DNA of 64,000 bases from HLUCCA09 sp039822045 (GCA_039822045.1 JBCBMY010000012.1:119518-183517); one strand, 5' to 3'. Shown: positions 34,801 to 43,510, numbered from the stretch's first letter. Numbers and translations are program-made. The notes: generated by a model from the letters alone, not told the origin.

Positions 34801-36772
34801 GTCCGACCCGGCATCAGCCAGCACATCGTCCGAGCCCCTGCGCGCGGCCAACGCGGCGCCCGACAGCCCGGCGGTTCCCGCGCCCGATGCCGGGACCGCC
34901 GCAACCCCCACCGACAGCACGGCGATTGCCAGCCTCGACCCGTCAAGCGGCGTCGCCGATGCGGCGGCCGACAGCGGGGTGGCCCCGCAGACCGAGCCCA
35001 ACGCGGTGCGCGGCATCCCTGCCCATGCCCCGCGCACACACGATGCCGGCGCGGCCGCCGCGCCCGGCTACAGTCCAGCGCCCGACCTGCTGTCCGACCT
35101 CAACATCGCCGCGGCCGACCCGTTTGCCGACCGCGCCGGCGCCAATGTCCTCGCCCCGGCCGACCGCCGCGATGCCAGCCTGCCGACGCCGGAAGATCCT
35201 CTGCCCCTGGGCACAACGCGCGGGCCCGACGGCTTCATCGTCCCCACCGCCGAGGGCGCGCGCGCGCCCGGCGGCTACACCGTGTATAGCGGCCCGCCCG
35301 AGGTCATCCCGCCGCGCCGCCCGCAGGACGAGCCGGCCCCCCCAGATGCCAGCGTGGCGCCGGAGCCGTCCCCCGGCACATCGCCCGAAGCGACCGCGGG
35401 CACGTCGGACGCAGGCCAAACCCCGCTGGAGCAGAGCGATCCGACAAATGCCGCGCTCGACCCGGGCGTAGCTCCCACGCTGCCGCCAGATGGCGCCGCC
35501 ACTGAGGCGGGCGCTGGGGCCCTCGACACAGCCGTCAGTACCGCGTTAGCAGCCGCCACACCGCCGGGCACGGATGGCGCGACCGCCGCGCCTGCGCCCG
35601 ACCCGCTCGCCGAGTTCCGGCCGCGCGTCCGTCCCCTCGCCATTGCGCCGGAACCGCCGACGACCGAGGCCGTGGCGGCCGAGAACGACACCGCGCTCCC
35701 CGCCCGCCCGCGGGCCCGCCTGGAGGATCGCGACCTGGCCTCTCGCCTCGGGTCGGCAACCGCCCCCGGCCCGCTCGGGCCGAACGCCGCTCCCCCCGGG
35801 GCGGAAGATATCGCACTTGCCGTCGCCGCGCTCCCGCCCGAGGCCACGGCACCACAGGGCCCGGGCAGCGCACCCGGAGAACCGGTCGCGGCCCCGCCCG
35901 AAACCGCTCTACCCGAAGCCGCCCAACCCGAAACAGCCGAGCCCGAGACTGCCCAACCCGGTACCGCCGAGTCCGAGAGCAGAGAGCCTGAAGCCGAGAC
36001 GGCCGAGACCAACCCGGCGCTCAATCGGCCGCCGCGCCCGCCCCGCCGCCCCGCCACCCTGGCGCAGTCGGCCGAGGCGCAGGCCGCGGCCGCCCAGCGG
36101 AGCGACGAGATCGCCGCCGAGGAAGCCGCCCGCGCCGTCGCCGAACTCGAAGCGGCGCTCTTGGCCGAGGCCACCGCATCGGCCACGGCGCTCGCCGTCG
36201 CATCGGTCCCGCCGCCGCCGGCGCGCCCCGTCAACCTTGCCCGCCGGGCGGCCGAGGCCCGCGCCGCAGAAAGCAGGGCCGCCGAATCCAGGGCCGCAGA
36301 GGCGCGTGCAGCGGAGGAACGCCGCCGGGCAGAGGCCCAAGCGGCCGCGCGCAGCTCCGGCACGCAACAGGCCGCCGCCGCTGCCGCCGTGGCGCCGCAG
36401 CCCCAGCAGGCGCGGCCCCCCGCCGCCGCGAGCACGGCGTCGGCGATCGTCACGCCAAAGCCCGCTCCGGCCAACCGGTCGGCGCCGGCGGTGCCCCGCA
36501 GCCAGCGGATCTCGCCGCCCGTCCCCTCGAGCGCCACCGTCGCCAAGCAGGCCACCCAGCGCAACGCATTGCGGATGAAGAATGTCACGCTGATCGGCGT
36601 CTACGGCTCGGCCACCCAGCGCCGCGCCCTCGTCCGCCTCCCCTCGGGCCGCTATGTCAAGGTGCAGGTCGGCGACCGGATCGACGGCGGGCGCGTTGCG
36701 GCGATCAGCACCGACGCTCTGCGATACGTCAAACGCGGCCAGAGCGTCACGCTGTCGATGCCGCGCGGCTGA
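31880..36772 (+). CDS. 1630-residue single-pass protein with long Pro/Ala-rich regions
   Basis: An unusually long, low-complexity protein. Residues 1-150 are globular (FALHLDHEGIALHRG, YRLDELVYDWVVRDG) and resemble the N-terminal actin-like fold of GspL/PilM-type secretion proteins; this is a tentative reading. Residues about 155-755 are Pro/Ala/Ser-rich and disordered. One membrane helix lies at about 762-784 (LTLTFALVAAMGVAALWSIW). A second disordered, acidic region spans about 785-1560, including an Ala/Glu/Arg coiled segment (RAAESRAAESRAAEARAAEE). The C-terminal 65 residues (VTLIGVYGSATQRRALVRL, then VQVGDRIDGGRVAAI) resemble PilP/GspC-type inner-membrane secretion or pilus proteins. Topology would be cytoplasmic head, periplasmic tail. 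GGAGG lies 12 bases before the ATG. Confidence 0.8.
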   Translation: MGSGFALHLDHEGIALHRGTGGEPLATLALDAAEFDASMAGLRARVAEGTGGPAGDDAPSLIVLPDSQILYTEIPASGLDEVADAARVRAALEGQTPYRLDELVYDWVVRDGTIRIAAVARETLEEAATFAIAHGFRPTGYAAPAANGMFPGRPVFEGRTPPPPDDGTAPRQRPSTWDDAAEASKSALKAAKTRRAAPKAEVPLEAATPAQGPTAQEQAAQEPAAPNASPDQPSAEHETPNAPAQEAADTVLSPAPSPAELSATDEADRAVASTSAKPTKRSPRRKRKSQPEPEALPPSGNGKATDTPQPPAEPPAAAMVPSPAAPPPVETLNEADDRVAASSTMEPHDAPAPTVSSPIPAGGASTDGKSDNGANADRDSADGESANADSIAEAAPAAVAKPEPQTRQGTDSVTSAPGAHVPVAGAQAAAEPDLTASPAFSSIRGRKDAGATPPEPGGVKVSEIDPGAAALAHAATLSPPSAASAGRRAPEIGNAAPDDLRGDPASPGQAAGPSTPTIPPASPGATPQAPAPSDDPTSDQAPPTNGSAAHEHTRPRSGTFRRLSASFAAFSGGGRRKSSTGTAEPRPGAAPARSDPTVRSIRPERADKQPAGPARTPASRSATAPGAQPVQPAPSRAAPTRSQPFASARSPSRPFDDTPPQARPAPKPPKPNDPAPPSAAKARAAELAARNIALPPEEAAGRPAPGRPIKGVKRAAPPGVLRAPVGPAPSQAIGMDEAESLTVFGARRMRQEQPSGGPSRRLGLTLTFALVAAMGVAALWSIWLEDRPGSDQTLAAVSPADTVPIPLEEGQPAATPAQTGTADATSGAAPDTGTPPSALPQPEAQDPAPQRAQSPGLARPPGAPGTGSAQSAEAADPAPDDATPSGTRATAEAPPAVSPAASADAAGPSADAGSARQSDLAASDAPDVPLATGVAAPQAATNPAPQPELSAAAPATPEPLPSATPADAASGSDASDPASASTSSEPLRAANAAPDSPAVPAPDAGTAATPTDSTAIASLDPSSGVADAAADSGVAPQTEPNAVRGIPAHAPRTHDAGAAAAPGYSPAPDLLSDLNIAAADPFADRAGANVLAPADRRDASLPTPEDPLPLGTTRGPDGFIVPTAEGARAPGGYTVYSGPPEVIPPRRPQDEPAPPDASVAPEPSPGTSPEATAGTSDAGQTPLEQSDPTNAALDPGVAPTLPPDGAATEAGAGALDTAVSTALAAATPPGTDGATAAPAPDPLAEFRPRVRPLAIAPEPPTTEAVAAENDTALPARPRARLEDRDLASRLGSATAPGPLGPNAAPPGAEDIALAVAALPPEATAPQGPGSAPGEPVAAPPETALPEAAQPETAEPETAQPGTAESESREPEAETAETNPALNRPPRPPRRPATLAQSAEAQAAAAQRSDEIAAEEAARAVAELEAALLAEATASATALAVASVPPPPARPVNLARRAAEARAAESRAAESRAAEARAAEERRRAEAQAAARSSGTQQAAAAAAVAPQPQQARPPAAASTASAIVTPKPAPANRSAPAVPRSQRISPPVPSSATVAKQATQRNALRMKNVTLIGVYGSATQRRALVRLPSGRYVKVQVGDRIDGGRVAAISTDALRYVKRGQSVTLSMPRG

Positions 36773-37104
36773 CGCCCCGGCCCGGCCAGCCGGCGCGCAC
36801 GCCGCCGCCCGCCGCGCCCGAACACGCGAGCCAGCGGCGCCCCAGCGGCCGTCCCCCGGACGTGGCCCCGTAGCAGACCATGGACGTGGCCCCACGGAGG
36901 TGGCCCTCCATAGCGGAGCCCGGTGGCGACCCGTCAGAGGCCGCGATCGTGCTCCGGCCGGGCCAGGATCTGTGCGCCACAGGGTCCCCGGGCCGTGCGC
37001 CGCACCGGCCGGACGACATTCTCACTGGCCCCCGCCCGCGGCACGTCGCATGCTTGTCCCGCGCCGTGCGCGCCCAACCCCGAGGACAGGAGCCTCTCGA
37101 GCCC
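36773..37104. other. 332-base intergenic region with short repeats
   Basis: No gene is supportable here. GGACGTGGCCCC occurs at 36858-36869 and again at 36882-36893, with a third imperfect copy (GGAGGTGGCCCT) at 36896-36907. The rest is GC-rich. An AGGAG at 37088-37092 is the likely ribosome site of the antiporter gene. Confidence 0.5.
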
Positions 37105-39078
37105 ATGACCGGCTTTCTCTACCTGGCCACCGTCTATCTCGCCGCCGCCGTCGTGGCGGTGCCGCTGGCCACCCGTCTCGGCCTGGGCTCGGTTCTGGGA
37201 TATCTGCTCGCCGGCATCGCCATCGGGCCGCTCTTGGGGCTGATCGGGGCCGAGGCGGACGAGCTGCGCACCTATGCCGAGTTCGGCGTCGTGATGATGC
37301 TCTTCCTGATCGGGCTGGAGCTGGAGCCGCGCGCCCTGTGGGAGATGCGCGACAAGCTGATCGGCCTTGGCGGCCTCCAGATCGGCCTGACGACGGCCGC
37401 CGTCCTGGTCGGCGCCATGACGCTCGGCCTGCCCCTGCCCACCGCCCTCGCCGTGGGCCTGATCTTCGCCCTGTCCTCCACCGCCATCGTTCTGCAGACG
37501 CTCTCCGAAAAGGGCCTGATGAAGACGCCGGGCGGCAAATCCACCTTCTCGGTCTTGCTCACGCAAGACGTCGCCGTGATCCCGATGCTGGCCCTCCTGC
37601 CGCTGCTGGCGCCCCCCTCGGGCTCGGGCGCCGGGCCCGCCTGGCTCTGGGGCGCGGCGCATGCGGCGGGCGTCGAGCAGGGCGGGCTGTCGCTTGTCGA
37701 TGGGCTGCCGGGCTGGCAGGTCACCATCGTCACGCTCGCCGCCGTCGCCGCCGTGATCTTCGTGGGCATGTACCTCACGCGCCCCATCTTCCGCTTCATC
37801 CACATGGCCAAGCTGCGCGAGATCCAAACCGCCACCGCGCTGCTCATCGTCATCTCCATCGCCTTCCTGATGTCGCTCGTGGGCCTCTCCCCAGCGCTCG
37901 GCGCATTCCTCGCCGGCGTCGTGCTGGCCAGTTCGGAATTCCGCCACGAGCTCGAGGCCAATATCGAGCCCTTCAAGGGCCTTCTGCTCGGCCTCTTCTT
38001 CATCACCGTGGGCGCCGGCATCGATTTCGGCTTCCTCGGCCAGAATGTCGGCCTCGTGGTCGGGCTGACCCTTGCCATGATGGCCACCAAGGGCGTGATC
38101 CTCTATCTCCTGGCCTTGAGCTTCCGGATGCAGGGGCGCGACAAGTGGCTCTTCACCCTCGGCCTCGCGCAGGCCGGCGAATTCGGCTTCGTGCTGATCT
38201 CGTTTGCCCTCCAGCAGAATGTGCTGACCGCTGACATCGGGCAAATTCTGCTCCTCGTCGTGGCGCTCTCGATGCTGCTCACTCCGCTTGCGTTCATCGC
38301 CTACGAGTTCATGTCCAAGAGCATGGGCGAGAGCGCCGAGACGCGCGCGGCCGAGGAGGCGGCCGAGCCGATCGAGCCGCGCGGGCCCGTCATCATCGCC
38401 GGCATCGGCCGCTTCGGACAGGTGGTCAACCGCATGGTCCAGATGGCCGGCCTCAAGGCGACCGTGCTCGACCATGACCTCGCGACGATCGAGCTGATGC
38501 GCCGTTTTGGCTTCAAGGGCTTCTTCGGCGACCCGACGCGCCCGGAACTGCTCCATGCCGCCGGGCTGAAAGACGCGCGCGTTCTGGTCGTCGCCCTCGA
38601 CGACAAGAAGGCCGCGCTCCGGCTCGTCAAATATGCCCGCGAGGAGCGGGCCGACCTGCACATCATCGCCCGCGCCCACGACCGCGTGCATGTCTACGAG
38701 CTGGTGCGCGCCGGCGCCAACGACGTGGTGCGCGAGATGTTCGACTCAAGCCTCCGCGCCGCCCGATATGTCCTTGAGAACATGGACTTCTCGCCGTTTG
38801 AAGCCAACGAGATGGAAAAGGCGTTCTATCGCTACGACCGGCGCACGCTGAAGGAGCTGGCCGAGCTCTGGCGGCCCGGGATCCCGGTCGCCTCGAACCA
38901 GGCCTATGTCGACAAGGCGCGCGAGCTGAACACCGATCTCGAAACCGCGCTGGTGCGCGCCCTCGACGATCCCGAACAGGCCGCCACCGCCGCCCAGATC
39001 GACCGCGAAGCCGCCAGTGTCGCCCTGCGCTATGCCACCCGAAAGGCCACCGCCGACGGGCGCAACCGCGAGGCCTGA
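37105..39078 (+). CDS. Kef-type CPA2 monovalent cation:proton antiporter
   Basis: A 657-residue membrane protein. The first ~400 residues form the CPA2 Na+/H+ exchanger domain with about twelve helices; conserved stretches include GYLLAGIAIGP, LIGLELEP, SSTAIVLQTL and the LTQDVAVIP motif. Residues about 428-545 are an RCK/TrkA-N regulatory domain (GIGRFGQVVNRMVQ binds nucleotide). It resembles KefB/KefC, which export potassium with proton influx and in enterobacteria are gated by glutathione adducts. No KefF/KefG-type ancillary oxidoreductase gene is adjacent. The chosen ATG starts at the first helix; open frame upstream is non-coding in character. Confidence 0.92.
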   Translation: MTGFLYLATVYLAAAVVAVPLATRLGLGSVLGYLLAGIAIGPLLGLIGAEADELRTYAEFGVVMMLFLIGLELEPRALWEMRDKLIGLGGLQIGLTTAAVLVGAMTLGLPLPTALAVGLIFALSSTAIVLQTLSEKGLMKTPGGKSTFSVLLTQDVAVIPMLALLPLLAPPSGSGAGPAWLWGAAHAAGVEQGGLSLVDGLPGWQVTIVTLAAVAAVIFVGMYLTRPIFRFIHMAKLREIQTATALLIVISIAFLMSLVGLSPALGAFLAGVVLASSEFRHELEANIEPFKGLLLGLFFITVGAGIDFGFLGQNVGLVVGLTLAMMATKGVILYLLALSFRMQGRDKWLFTLGLAQAGEFGFVLISFALQQNVLTADIGQILLLVVALSMLLTPLAFIAYEFMSKSMGESAETRAAEEAAEPIEPRGPVIIAGIGRFGQVVNRMVQMAGLKATVLDHDLATIELMRRFGFKGFFGDPTRPELLHAAGLKDARVLVVALDDKKAALRLVKYAREERADLHIIARAHDRVHVYELVRAGANDVVREMFDSSLRAARYVLENMDFSPFEANEMEKAFYRYDRRTLKELAELWRPGIPVASNQAYVDKARELNTDLETALVRALDDPEQAATAAQIDREAASVALRYATRKATADGRNREA

Positions 39079-39163
39079 AGCGCACCCCACTCCCATGACC
39101 GGGAAGCCAGCGGCGCAGTCTGGTTGATATTGATCGAACCGGGGCGTCTGCGCGGCCGAAACT

Positions 39164-39739
39164 CTAAAGCGCTTCGCCCTCCAGCATCACAGACAATTCC
39201 TCGATCCCATCGTTCACGTTCGGCCGATGGGGATGGATCTCCTGCGCCATGCGCAAAACCTCCAGCGCCCGCTCCCGGTCGCCGAACTCCCGCAGGATCG
39301 TCGCCAGCCCGATCATCGCACCGAAATGCCGGGGCTCCAGCAGCAGCGCCTGGCGGATGTCATCCAGCGCCAGCCCATAGTACCCCGCCCGAAAATAGGC
39401 CGTCGCCCGCGTGTGCCACCCTTCGGCAAATTCCGGCGCATGGTCGGTCAGCGCGGTGAGATGCCCGATCGCGGTCTCGTTGTCGTCGTCCTCCATCGCA
39501 TCCCGCGCCCGCTGCAACAACAGGTCCATCGCAGGCGATCCGCTCTTCGACCATTCCCGCGCGATCTGATCTTCGATCTGCTCCCAGCCCGGCTGTTCGG
39601 GCTTGGCCAGCTCCTCCAGCAGGCGGTCCACCTCGGCGGTGTCGGCCCCTTGGGCAAAGGCGGGAAATGCGACGCCCGAAACAGCACTGATCAGCAGTGC
39701 CGCAACGGCGCGGTTGAGGCGGTTGCGTTTCTTCGTCAT
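39164..39739 (-). CDS. exported TPR protein
   Basis: A 191-residue protein with a signal peptide (NRAVAALLISAVSGVAFPAFAQG) and three to four tetratricopeptide helices (ALTDHAPEFAEGWHTRATAYF, GYYGLALDDIRQALLLEP, AMIGLATILREFGDRERAL). It is likely periplasmic and a scaffold for protein contacts. It ends tail-to-tail with the antiporter gene and is divergent from the SCP2 gene. Its partner is unknown. Confidence 0.85.
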   Translation of the reverse strand: MTKKRNRLNRAVAALLISAVSGVAFPAFAQGADTAEVDRLLEELAKPEQPGWEQIEDQIAREWSKSGSPAMDLLLQRARDAMEDDDNETAIGHLTALTDHAPEFAEGWHTRATAYFRAGYYGLALDDIRQALLLEPRHFGAMIGLATILREFGDRERALEVLRMAQEIHPHRPNVNDGIEELSVMLEGEAL

Positions 39740-39844
39740 GTCTAGGAGTGTAGCGACGAAACCGCGAAAGCCAACGCCCTCGCAACGCTGAGACCCCTAA
39801 GACTCAAGGGCGCGGGCACCGCGGGCAAGTGGAGAGACCAAAAA

Positions 39845-40135
39845 ATGAGCACTGTGATCGAACAGGCCGTGGTGGCGCTGAACGAGAAATTCGAAGGCGT
39901 CGACGTGGGCGGCTCGGCCAAGTTTATGATCCCCGGCGAAGGTGCGATCATGCTCGACGACGAGGGCGTGCGCGCCGCCGACGAAGACGCCGACGTCACC
40001 CTCACCGCCGATGTCGACACGTTCCAGGCGATTCTCAACGGCGAGACCAACCCGACGGCCGCCTTCATGACCGGCAAACTGTCGGTCGACGGCGATATGG
40101 GCCTGGCCATGAAGCTCGGCGGCGTCCTGGGCTAG
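39845..40135 (+). CDS. SCP2 sterol-binding domain protein
   Basis: A 96-residue single-domain protein of the SCP2 fold (VGGSAKFMIPGEGAIMLDDEG, ADVTLTADVDTFQAIL, then NPTAAFMTGKLSVDGDM). Such small proteins bind lipids or acyl-CoAs in the cytoplasm; bacterial roles are little studied. A GGAGAGA ribosome site precedes the ATG. It lies 25 bases before the lysophospholipase-like gene, and the two may share a lipid-handling function. Confidence 0.9.
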   Translation: MSTVIEQAVVALNEKFEGVDVGGSAKFMIPGEGAIMLDDEGVRAADEDADVTLTADVDTFQAILNGETNPTAAFMTGKLSVDGDMGLAMKLGGVLG

Positions 40136-40160
40136 GGCCCCTACACAAGGCACCCTTCGC

Positions 40161-41093
40161 GTGAACGACGCTCCGTTCTTTGCCGGCATCGCCGACGCGG
40201 GCCCCTCTGCCCGTGCCGTCTGGGCCGCGGCCCCCGATGGCTATGCCACCCGCGTGGCCCATCTGGGCGGCGGGCCCAAGGGCACCGTCCTGCTGTTTCC
40301 CGGACGCACGGAATATGTCGAGAAATACGGGCCCGGCGGGCGCGAGCTTGCCGCCCGCGGCTATGGCTGCGTCGCCGTCGACTGGCGCGGCCAGGGCCTG
40401 ACCGAACGGTTCCTGCCCGACGCCGCGCTCGGCCATGTGCCCCAGTTCTCCGACTATCAGGCCGATGTCGCCGCGCTCGTGGCCTCGGCCGAGGCCTGGG
40501 AAATGCCCCGCCCGTGGCACCTGATCGGCCACTCGATGGGCGGCGCAATCGGCCTCCGCGCGCTCTATGACGGGCTGCCCGTCGCCTCCGCCGCCTTCTC
40601 CGGCCCGATGTGGGGGATCGCGCTCAATCCTGTCTTGCGCCCCCTGGCGCAAGGCATTTCCGGCGGTGCCCGCGCGCTGGGGCTCGGCAATCGGCTCGCG
40701 CCCGGCTCCGATCGCGCCAACTACATCCTGACCGCGCCGTTCGAGGACAACACGCTCACCACCAGCCCCGACCGCTACGCCTGGATGCGAGAGCAGCTGA
40801 CCGCCCATCCCGAGCTCGCCCTCGGCGGGCCCACGCTGCACTGGGTGAACGAAGCGCTGGCCGAAATCGGGCGCCTCGAGCGCGAGCCCGCCCCAAAGAT
40901 GCCGGGCCTCTGCGTCACCGGATCGAACGAGCGGATCGTCGAAATTCCCTCGATGCGCACCCGGATGGAGGGGTGGCTTGGCGGCCGCCTGATCGAGGAA
41001 GAGGGTGCCGAGCACGAGCTAATGATGGAGCGCGACGACGTTCGCACGCGCTTCTTCGACACCGTCACCGCGCATTTCGACGCCGCCGCCTGA
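40161..41093 (+). CDS. alpha/beta hydrolase, lysophospholipase-like
   Basis: A 310-residue serine hydrolase of the monoacylglycerol lipase/PldB-like group. The nucleophile elbow GHSMGGAIGL is preceded by AVDWRGQGLTERFL, the typical strand for the group. The catalytic His is probably in EGAEHELMMERDD near the C-terminus, and the Asp lies in the segment before it. The GTG at 40161 is the likely start; no better ATG begins the domain. It follows the SCP2 gene, supporting a lipid substrate. Confidence 0.88.
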   Translation: MNDAPFFAGIADAGPSARAVWAAAPDGYATRVAHLGGGPKGTVLLFPGRTEYVEKYGPGGRELAARGYGCVAVDWRGQGLTERFLPDAALGHVPQFSDYQADVAALVASAEAWEMPRPWHLIGHSMGGAIGLRALYDGLPVASAAFSGPMWGIALNPVLRPLAQGISGGARALGLGNRLAPGSDRANYILTAPFEDNTLTTSPDRYAWMREQLTAHPELALGGPTLHWVNEALAEIGRLEREPAPKMPGLCVTGSNERIVEIPSMRTRMEGWLGGRLIEEEGAEHELMMERDDVRTRFFDTVTAHFDAAA

Positions 41094-41303
41094 CCGCGAC
41101 AGTCCCTTCCCGCGCGGGTTCCGCACGAACGACCGCGCAGGGCTCGGGCGACAGACTGCGCCACCCGTGTGTCCGTCCGCACGCCCCCCGCGCCCGGCGA
41201 TCCGCGGTCCTCGGGCACACCCCGGCACGGGCCTCTGGCCAAGCCCGCCGGCATGGGCTATCTGGCGCCCCGCGCCACCCCCCGCGCCACCCGGAGAGCC
41301 GCC

Positions 41304-42419
41304 TTGCCCGACACCCCCCATCCCGACGACCTGCACGACGCGATTTCCTCAGTCGAGGAGATCATCGAGGACGCCCGCAACGGCCGCATGTTCATCCTCG
41401 TCGACCGGGAAGACCGCGAGAATGAGGGCGATCTGGTCATTCCGGCCCAGATGGCCACGCCCGACGCCGTCAACTTCATGGCCACCCATGGCCGCGGCCT
41501 CATCTGCCTGGCGCTCACCGGCGAGCGGATCGACGGGCTCGGCCTCCCGCTTATGGCCTCCTCGAACTCCTCGCGCCACGAAACCGCCTTCACGGTCTCG
41601 ATCGAGGCGCGCGAGGGCGTCACAACCGGCATCTCCGCCTCCGACCGCGCCCGCTCCGTGGCCGTGGCCATCGACAGCGCCTCGACCGGCGCCGACATCG
41701 CCACGCCGGGCCATGTCTTCCCGCTCCGCGCCCGCGATGGCGGCGTGCTGGTCCGCGCCGGCCACACCGAGGCCGCGGTCGACGTCGCGCGCCTGGCCGG
41801 GCTCAACCCGTCGGGCGTCATCTGCGAGATCATGAACGAAGACGGGACGATGGCGCGCCTGCCCGACCTCGTCGCGTTCGCCCAGCGCCACGGGCTCAAG
41901 ATCGGCACGATCTCCGACCTCATCGCCTATCGCCGCCGGCACGACAATTTGGTGCGCTCCCGCGACCAACAGACGATCCAGAGCGAGTTCGGCGGGGAGT
42001 GGACCCTTCGGATCTACGCCGACGAGACGCAAGGAGCGGAGCATATCGCTCTGATCAAGGGCGACCTGACCACACCCGAGCCTGTCTTGGTCCGGATGCA
42101 CGCGCTTGACCCGCTGCTCGACATCGTCGGCACCGGCCCCGCCGGTCGCGCGGGCGAGTTCGCCGATGCCATGCGCCTCATCGCCGAAGAGGGCCGCGGC
42201 GCCCTCGTCCTGCTGCGCGACGTCCACATGAAGCTCGCCGCCGAAGCCGAGGTCTCGCCCCAAACCCTGCGGCAATACGGGCTCGGCGCCCAGATCCTGT
42301 CGTCGCTGGGGATTTCAACCATGATCCTGCTCACCAACTCCCCGACCCCCAAGGTTGTGGGGCTCGAGGCCTACGGGCTCGAGATTGTCGGCACCCGCAA
42401 GATCTCGGAGCTCGGATAA
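41304..42419 (+). CDS. ribB: 3,4-dihydroxy-2-butanone-4-phosphate synthase with degenerate GTP cyclohydrolase II domain
   Basis: A 371-residue RibBA-like protein of the RibBX type. Residues about 12-205 are a complete DHBP synthase (DREDRENEGDLV binds metal; THGRGLICLAL; GHTEAAVDVARLAG), making 3,4-dihydroxy-2-butanone 4-phosphate from ribulose 5-phosphate for riboflavin. The second half has the GTP cyclohydrolase II fold but lacks the zinc cysteines: the region that should read ECLTGDxxGSxRCDC is instead ALDPLLDIVGTGPAG. It is therefore probably inactive for GTP. The TTG at 41304 is preferred because GGAGAG lies five bases upstream and the N-terminus fits the family. It overlaps ribH (TAATG). 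Confidence 0.9.
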   Translation: MPDTPHPDDLHDAISSVEEIIEDARNGRMFILVDREDRENEGDLVIPAQMATPDAVNFMATHGRGLICLALTGERIDGLGLPLMASSNSSRHETAFTVSIEAREGVTTGISASDRARSVAVAIDSASTGADIATPGHVFPLRARDGGVLVRAGHTEAAVDVARLAGLNPSGVICEIMNEDGTMARLPDLVAFAQRHGLKIGTISDLIAYRRRHDNLVRSRDQQTIQSEFGGEWTLRIYADETQGAEHIALIKGDLTTPEPVLVRMHALDPLLDIVGTGPAGRAGEFADAMRLIAEEGRGALVLLRDVHMKLAAEAEVSPQTLRQYGLGAQILSSLGISTMILLTNSPTPKVVGLEAYGLEIVGTRKISELG

Positions 42420-42967
42420 TGGCCCTGTCGCATTACTCTCTGCCCCGCCCGGACTTCGACAAGCCTGTGAAGCTCCTGATCGTCGTGGCGCCCTTCTACC
42501 GCGAGATTGCCGACATGCTGCTCGCGGGCGCCCGGGCCGAGCTCGACGCCGCCGGCGCCACCCACGACACGGTCGAGGTGCCCGGCGCGCTTGAGGTTCC
42601 GACCGCTATCCGCATCGCCTATCGCCAAGCCAGGTTCGACGGGTTCGTGGCGATGGGCTGCGTGATCCGCGGCGAGACCACACACTACGAGACCGTCTGC
42701 AACGACAGCTCCCGCGCCATTCAGCTTCTGGGCCTCGAAGGCGCCTGCATCGGCAACGGCATCCTGACGGTTGAAAACGAGGCCCAGGCCCTCGTCCGCG
42801 CCGATCCCGCCCAGGCCAACAAGGGCGCCGGCGCGGCGGCCGCGGCACTCCACCTCATCGCGCTCACCCGTCGCTTCGGGCCCGAACCCAAGGGCGTCGG
42901 GTTCCGCCCCGGCGGCCGCGACACCCTTCTGGCCGCCGAGGCCGCCGACGGCCCCACACGGGTCTAG
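42419..42967 (+). CDS. ribH: 6,7-dimethyl-8-ribityllumazine synthase
   Basis: A 182-residue lumazine synthase that joins 5-amino-6-ribitylaminouracil and the RibB product. Family motifs: VVAPFYREIADMLL, VEVPGALEVPTAI, the GCVIRGETTHYETVC loop with the catalytic His, and GILTVENEAQAL. The typical C-terminal KGAGAAAAAL helix is present, then a longer tail than usual. It shares one base with ribB (TAATG) and is followed after eight bases by nusB, the classical alphaproteobacterial rib-nusB order. Confidence 0.97.
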   Translation: MALSHYSLPRPDFDKPVKLLIVVAPFYREIADMLLAGARAELDAAGATHDTVEVPGALEVPTAIRIAYRQARFDGFVAMGCVIRGETTHYETVCNDSSRAIQLLGLEGACIGNGILTVENEAQALVRADPAQANKGAGAAAAALHLIALTRRFGPEPKGVGFRPGGRDTLLAAEAADGPTRV

Positions 42968-42975
42968 CTGCGTCG

Positions 42976-43476
42976 ATGCCTCCCGCCTCCGACACACGCG
43001 CCCAACAGCTCGCCGCGCGCGAAGCGCAAAAGCGCCGCCGCTCGGCCGCCCGCCTCTATGCGGTGCAGGCGCTCTTCCAGATGGAGATCTCGGGCCAGAC
43101 GACCACATCGGTCGAGCGGGAGTTCGAGGATCACCGCTTCGGAGCCGTCACCGCCGAGGGCGACGAGATGGAAGAGGGCGATGTCGATCTGTTCCGCGCC
43201 CTCGTCGACGGCGCCGTCAACGAACAGGCCCGGATCGACCAGATGACCGACCGCGCTCTCGTCGCGAAATGGCCGATCGACCGGATCGACCCCACGCTCC
43301 GCGCCCTCTTCCGCGCCGGCGGCGCCGAACTCCTGGCCGCCACCACCCCGCCCAGGGTCGTGATCACCGAATTTGTCGACGTGGCCCGCGCCTTCTTCCC
43401 CGAAGGCCGCGAGCCGAGCTTCGTCAATGCCGTGTTGGACCACATGGCCCGCGAGGCCCAGCCCGACGCGTTCTGA
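42976..43476 (+). CDS. nusB: transcription antitermination factor NusB
   Basis: A 166-residue NusB. The RNA-binding N-terminus AQKRRRSAARLYAVQALFQME is typical, and the C-terminal half shows IDRIDPTLRALFRAGGAEL and VVITEFVDVARAFF, the helices that contact NusE. NusB acts in rRNA antitermination. It is the last gene of the rib operon and is followed by a short terminator-like element. Confidence 0.97.
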   Translation: MPPASDTRAQQLAAREAQKRRRSAARLYAVQALFQMEISGQTTTSVEREFEDHRFGAVTAEGDEMEEGDVDLFRALVDGAVNEQARIDQMTDRALVAKWPIDRIDPTLRALFRAGGAELLAATTPPRVVITEFVDVARAFFPEGREPSFVNAVLDHMAREAQPDAF

Positions 43477-43510
43477 CCCGCTGGCGCGCCCAGCGGCACC
43501 GCCCGTCCAG

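Noticed and set aside
31880..36772. Translation initiation factor IF-2 annotation for the giant gene
   Set aside because: Pro/Ala-rich proteins of this type can be mislabelled as IF-2, but no GTPase motifs are present.
36934..38691. A 585-codon minus-strand open frame
   Set aside because: Antisense to the Kef-type antiporter; rich in Gln/Glu/His/Gly with no recognisable domain.
41094..41303. FMN riboswitch before ribB
   Set aside because: None of the conserved FMN-aptamer blocks is visible; only a GC-rich hairpin near 41115-41145.
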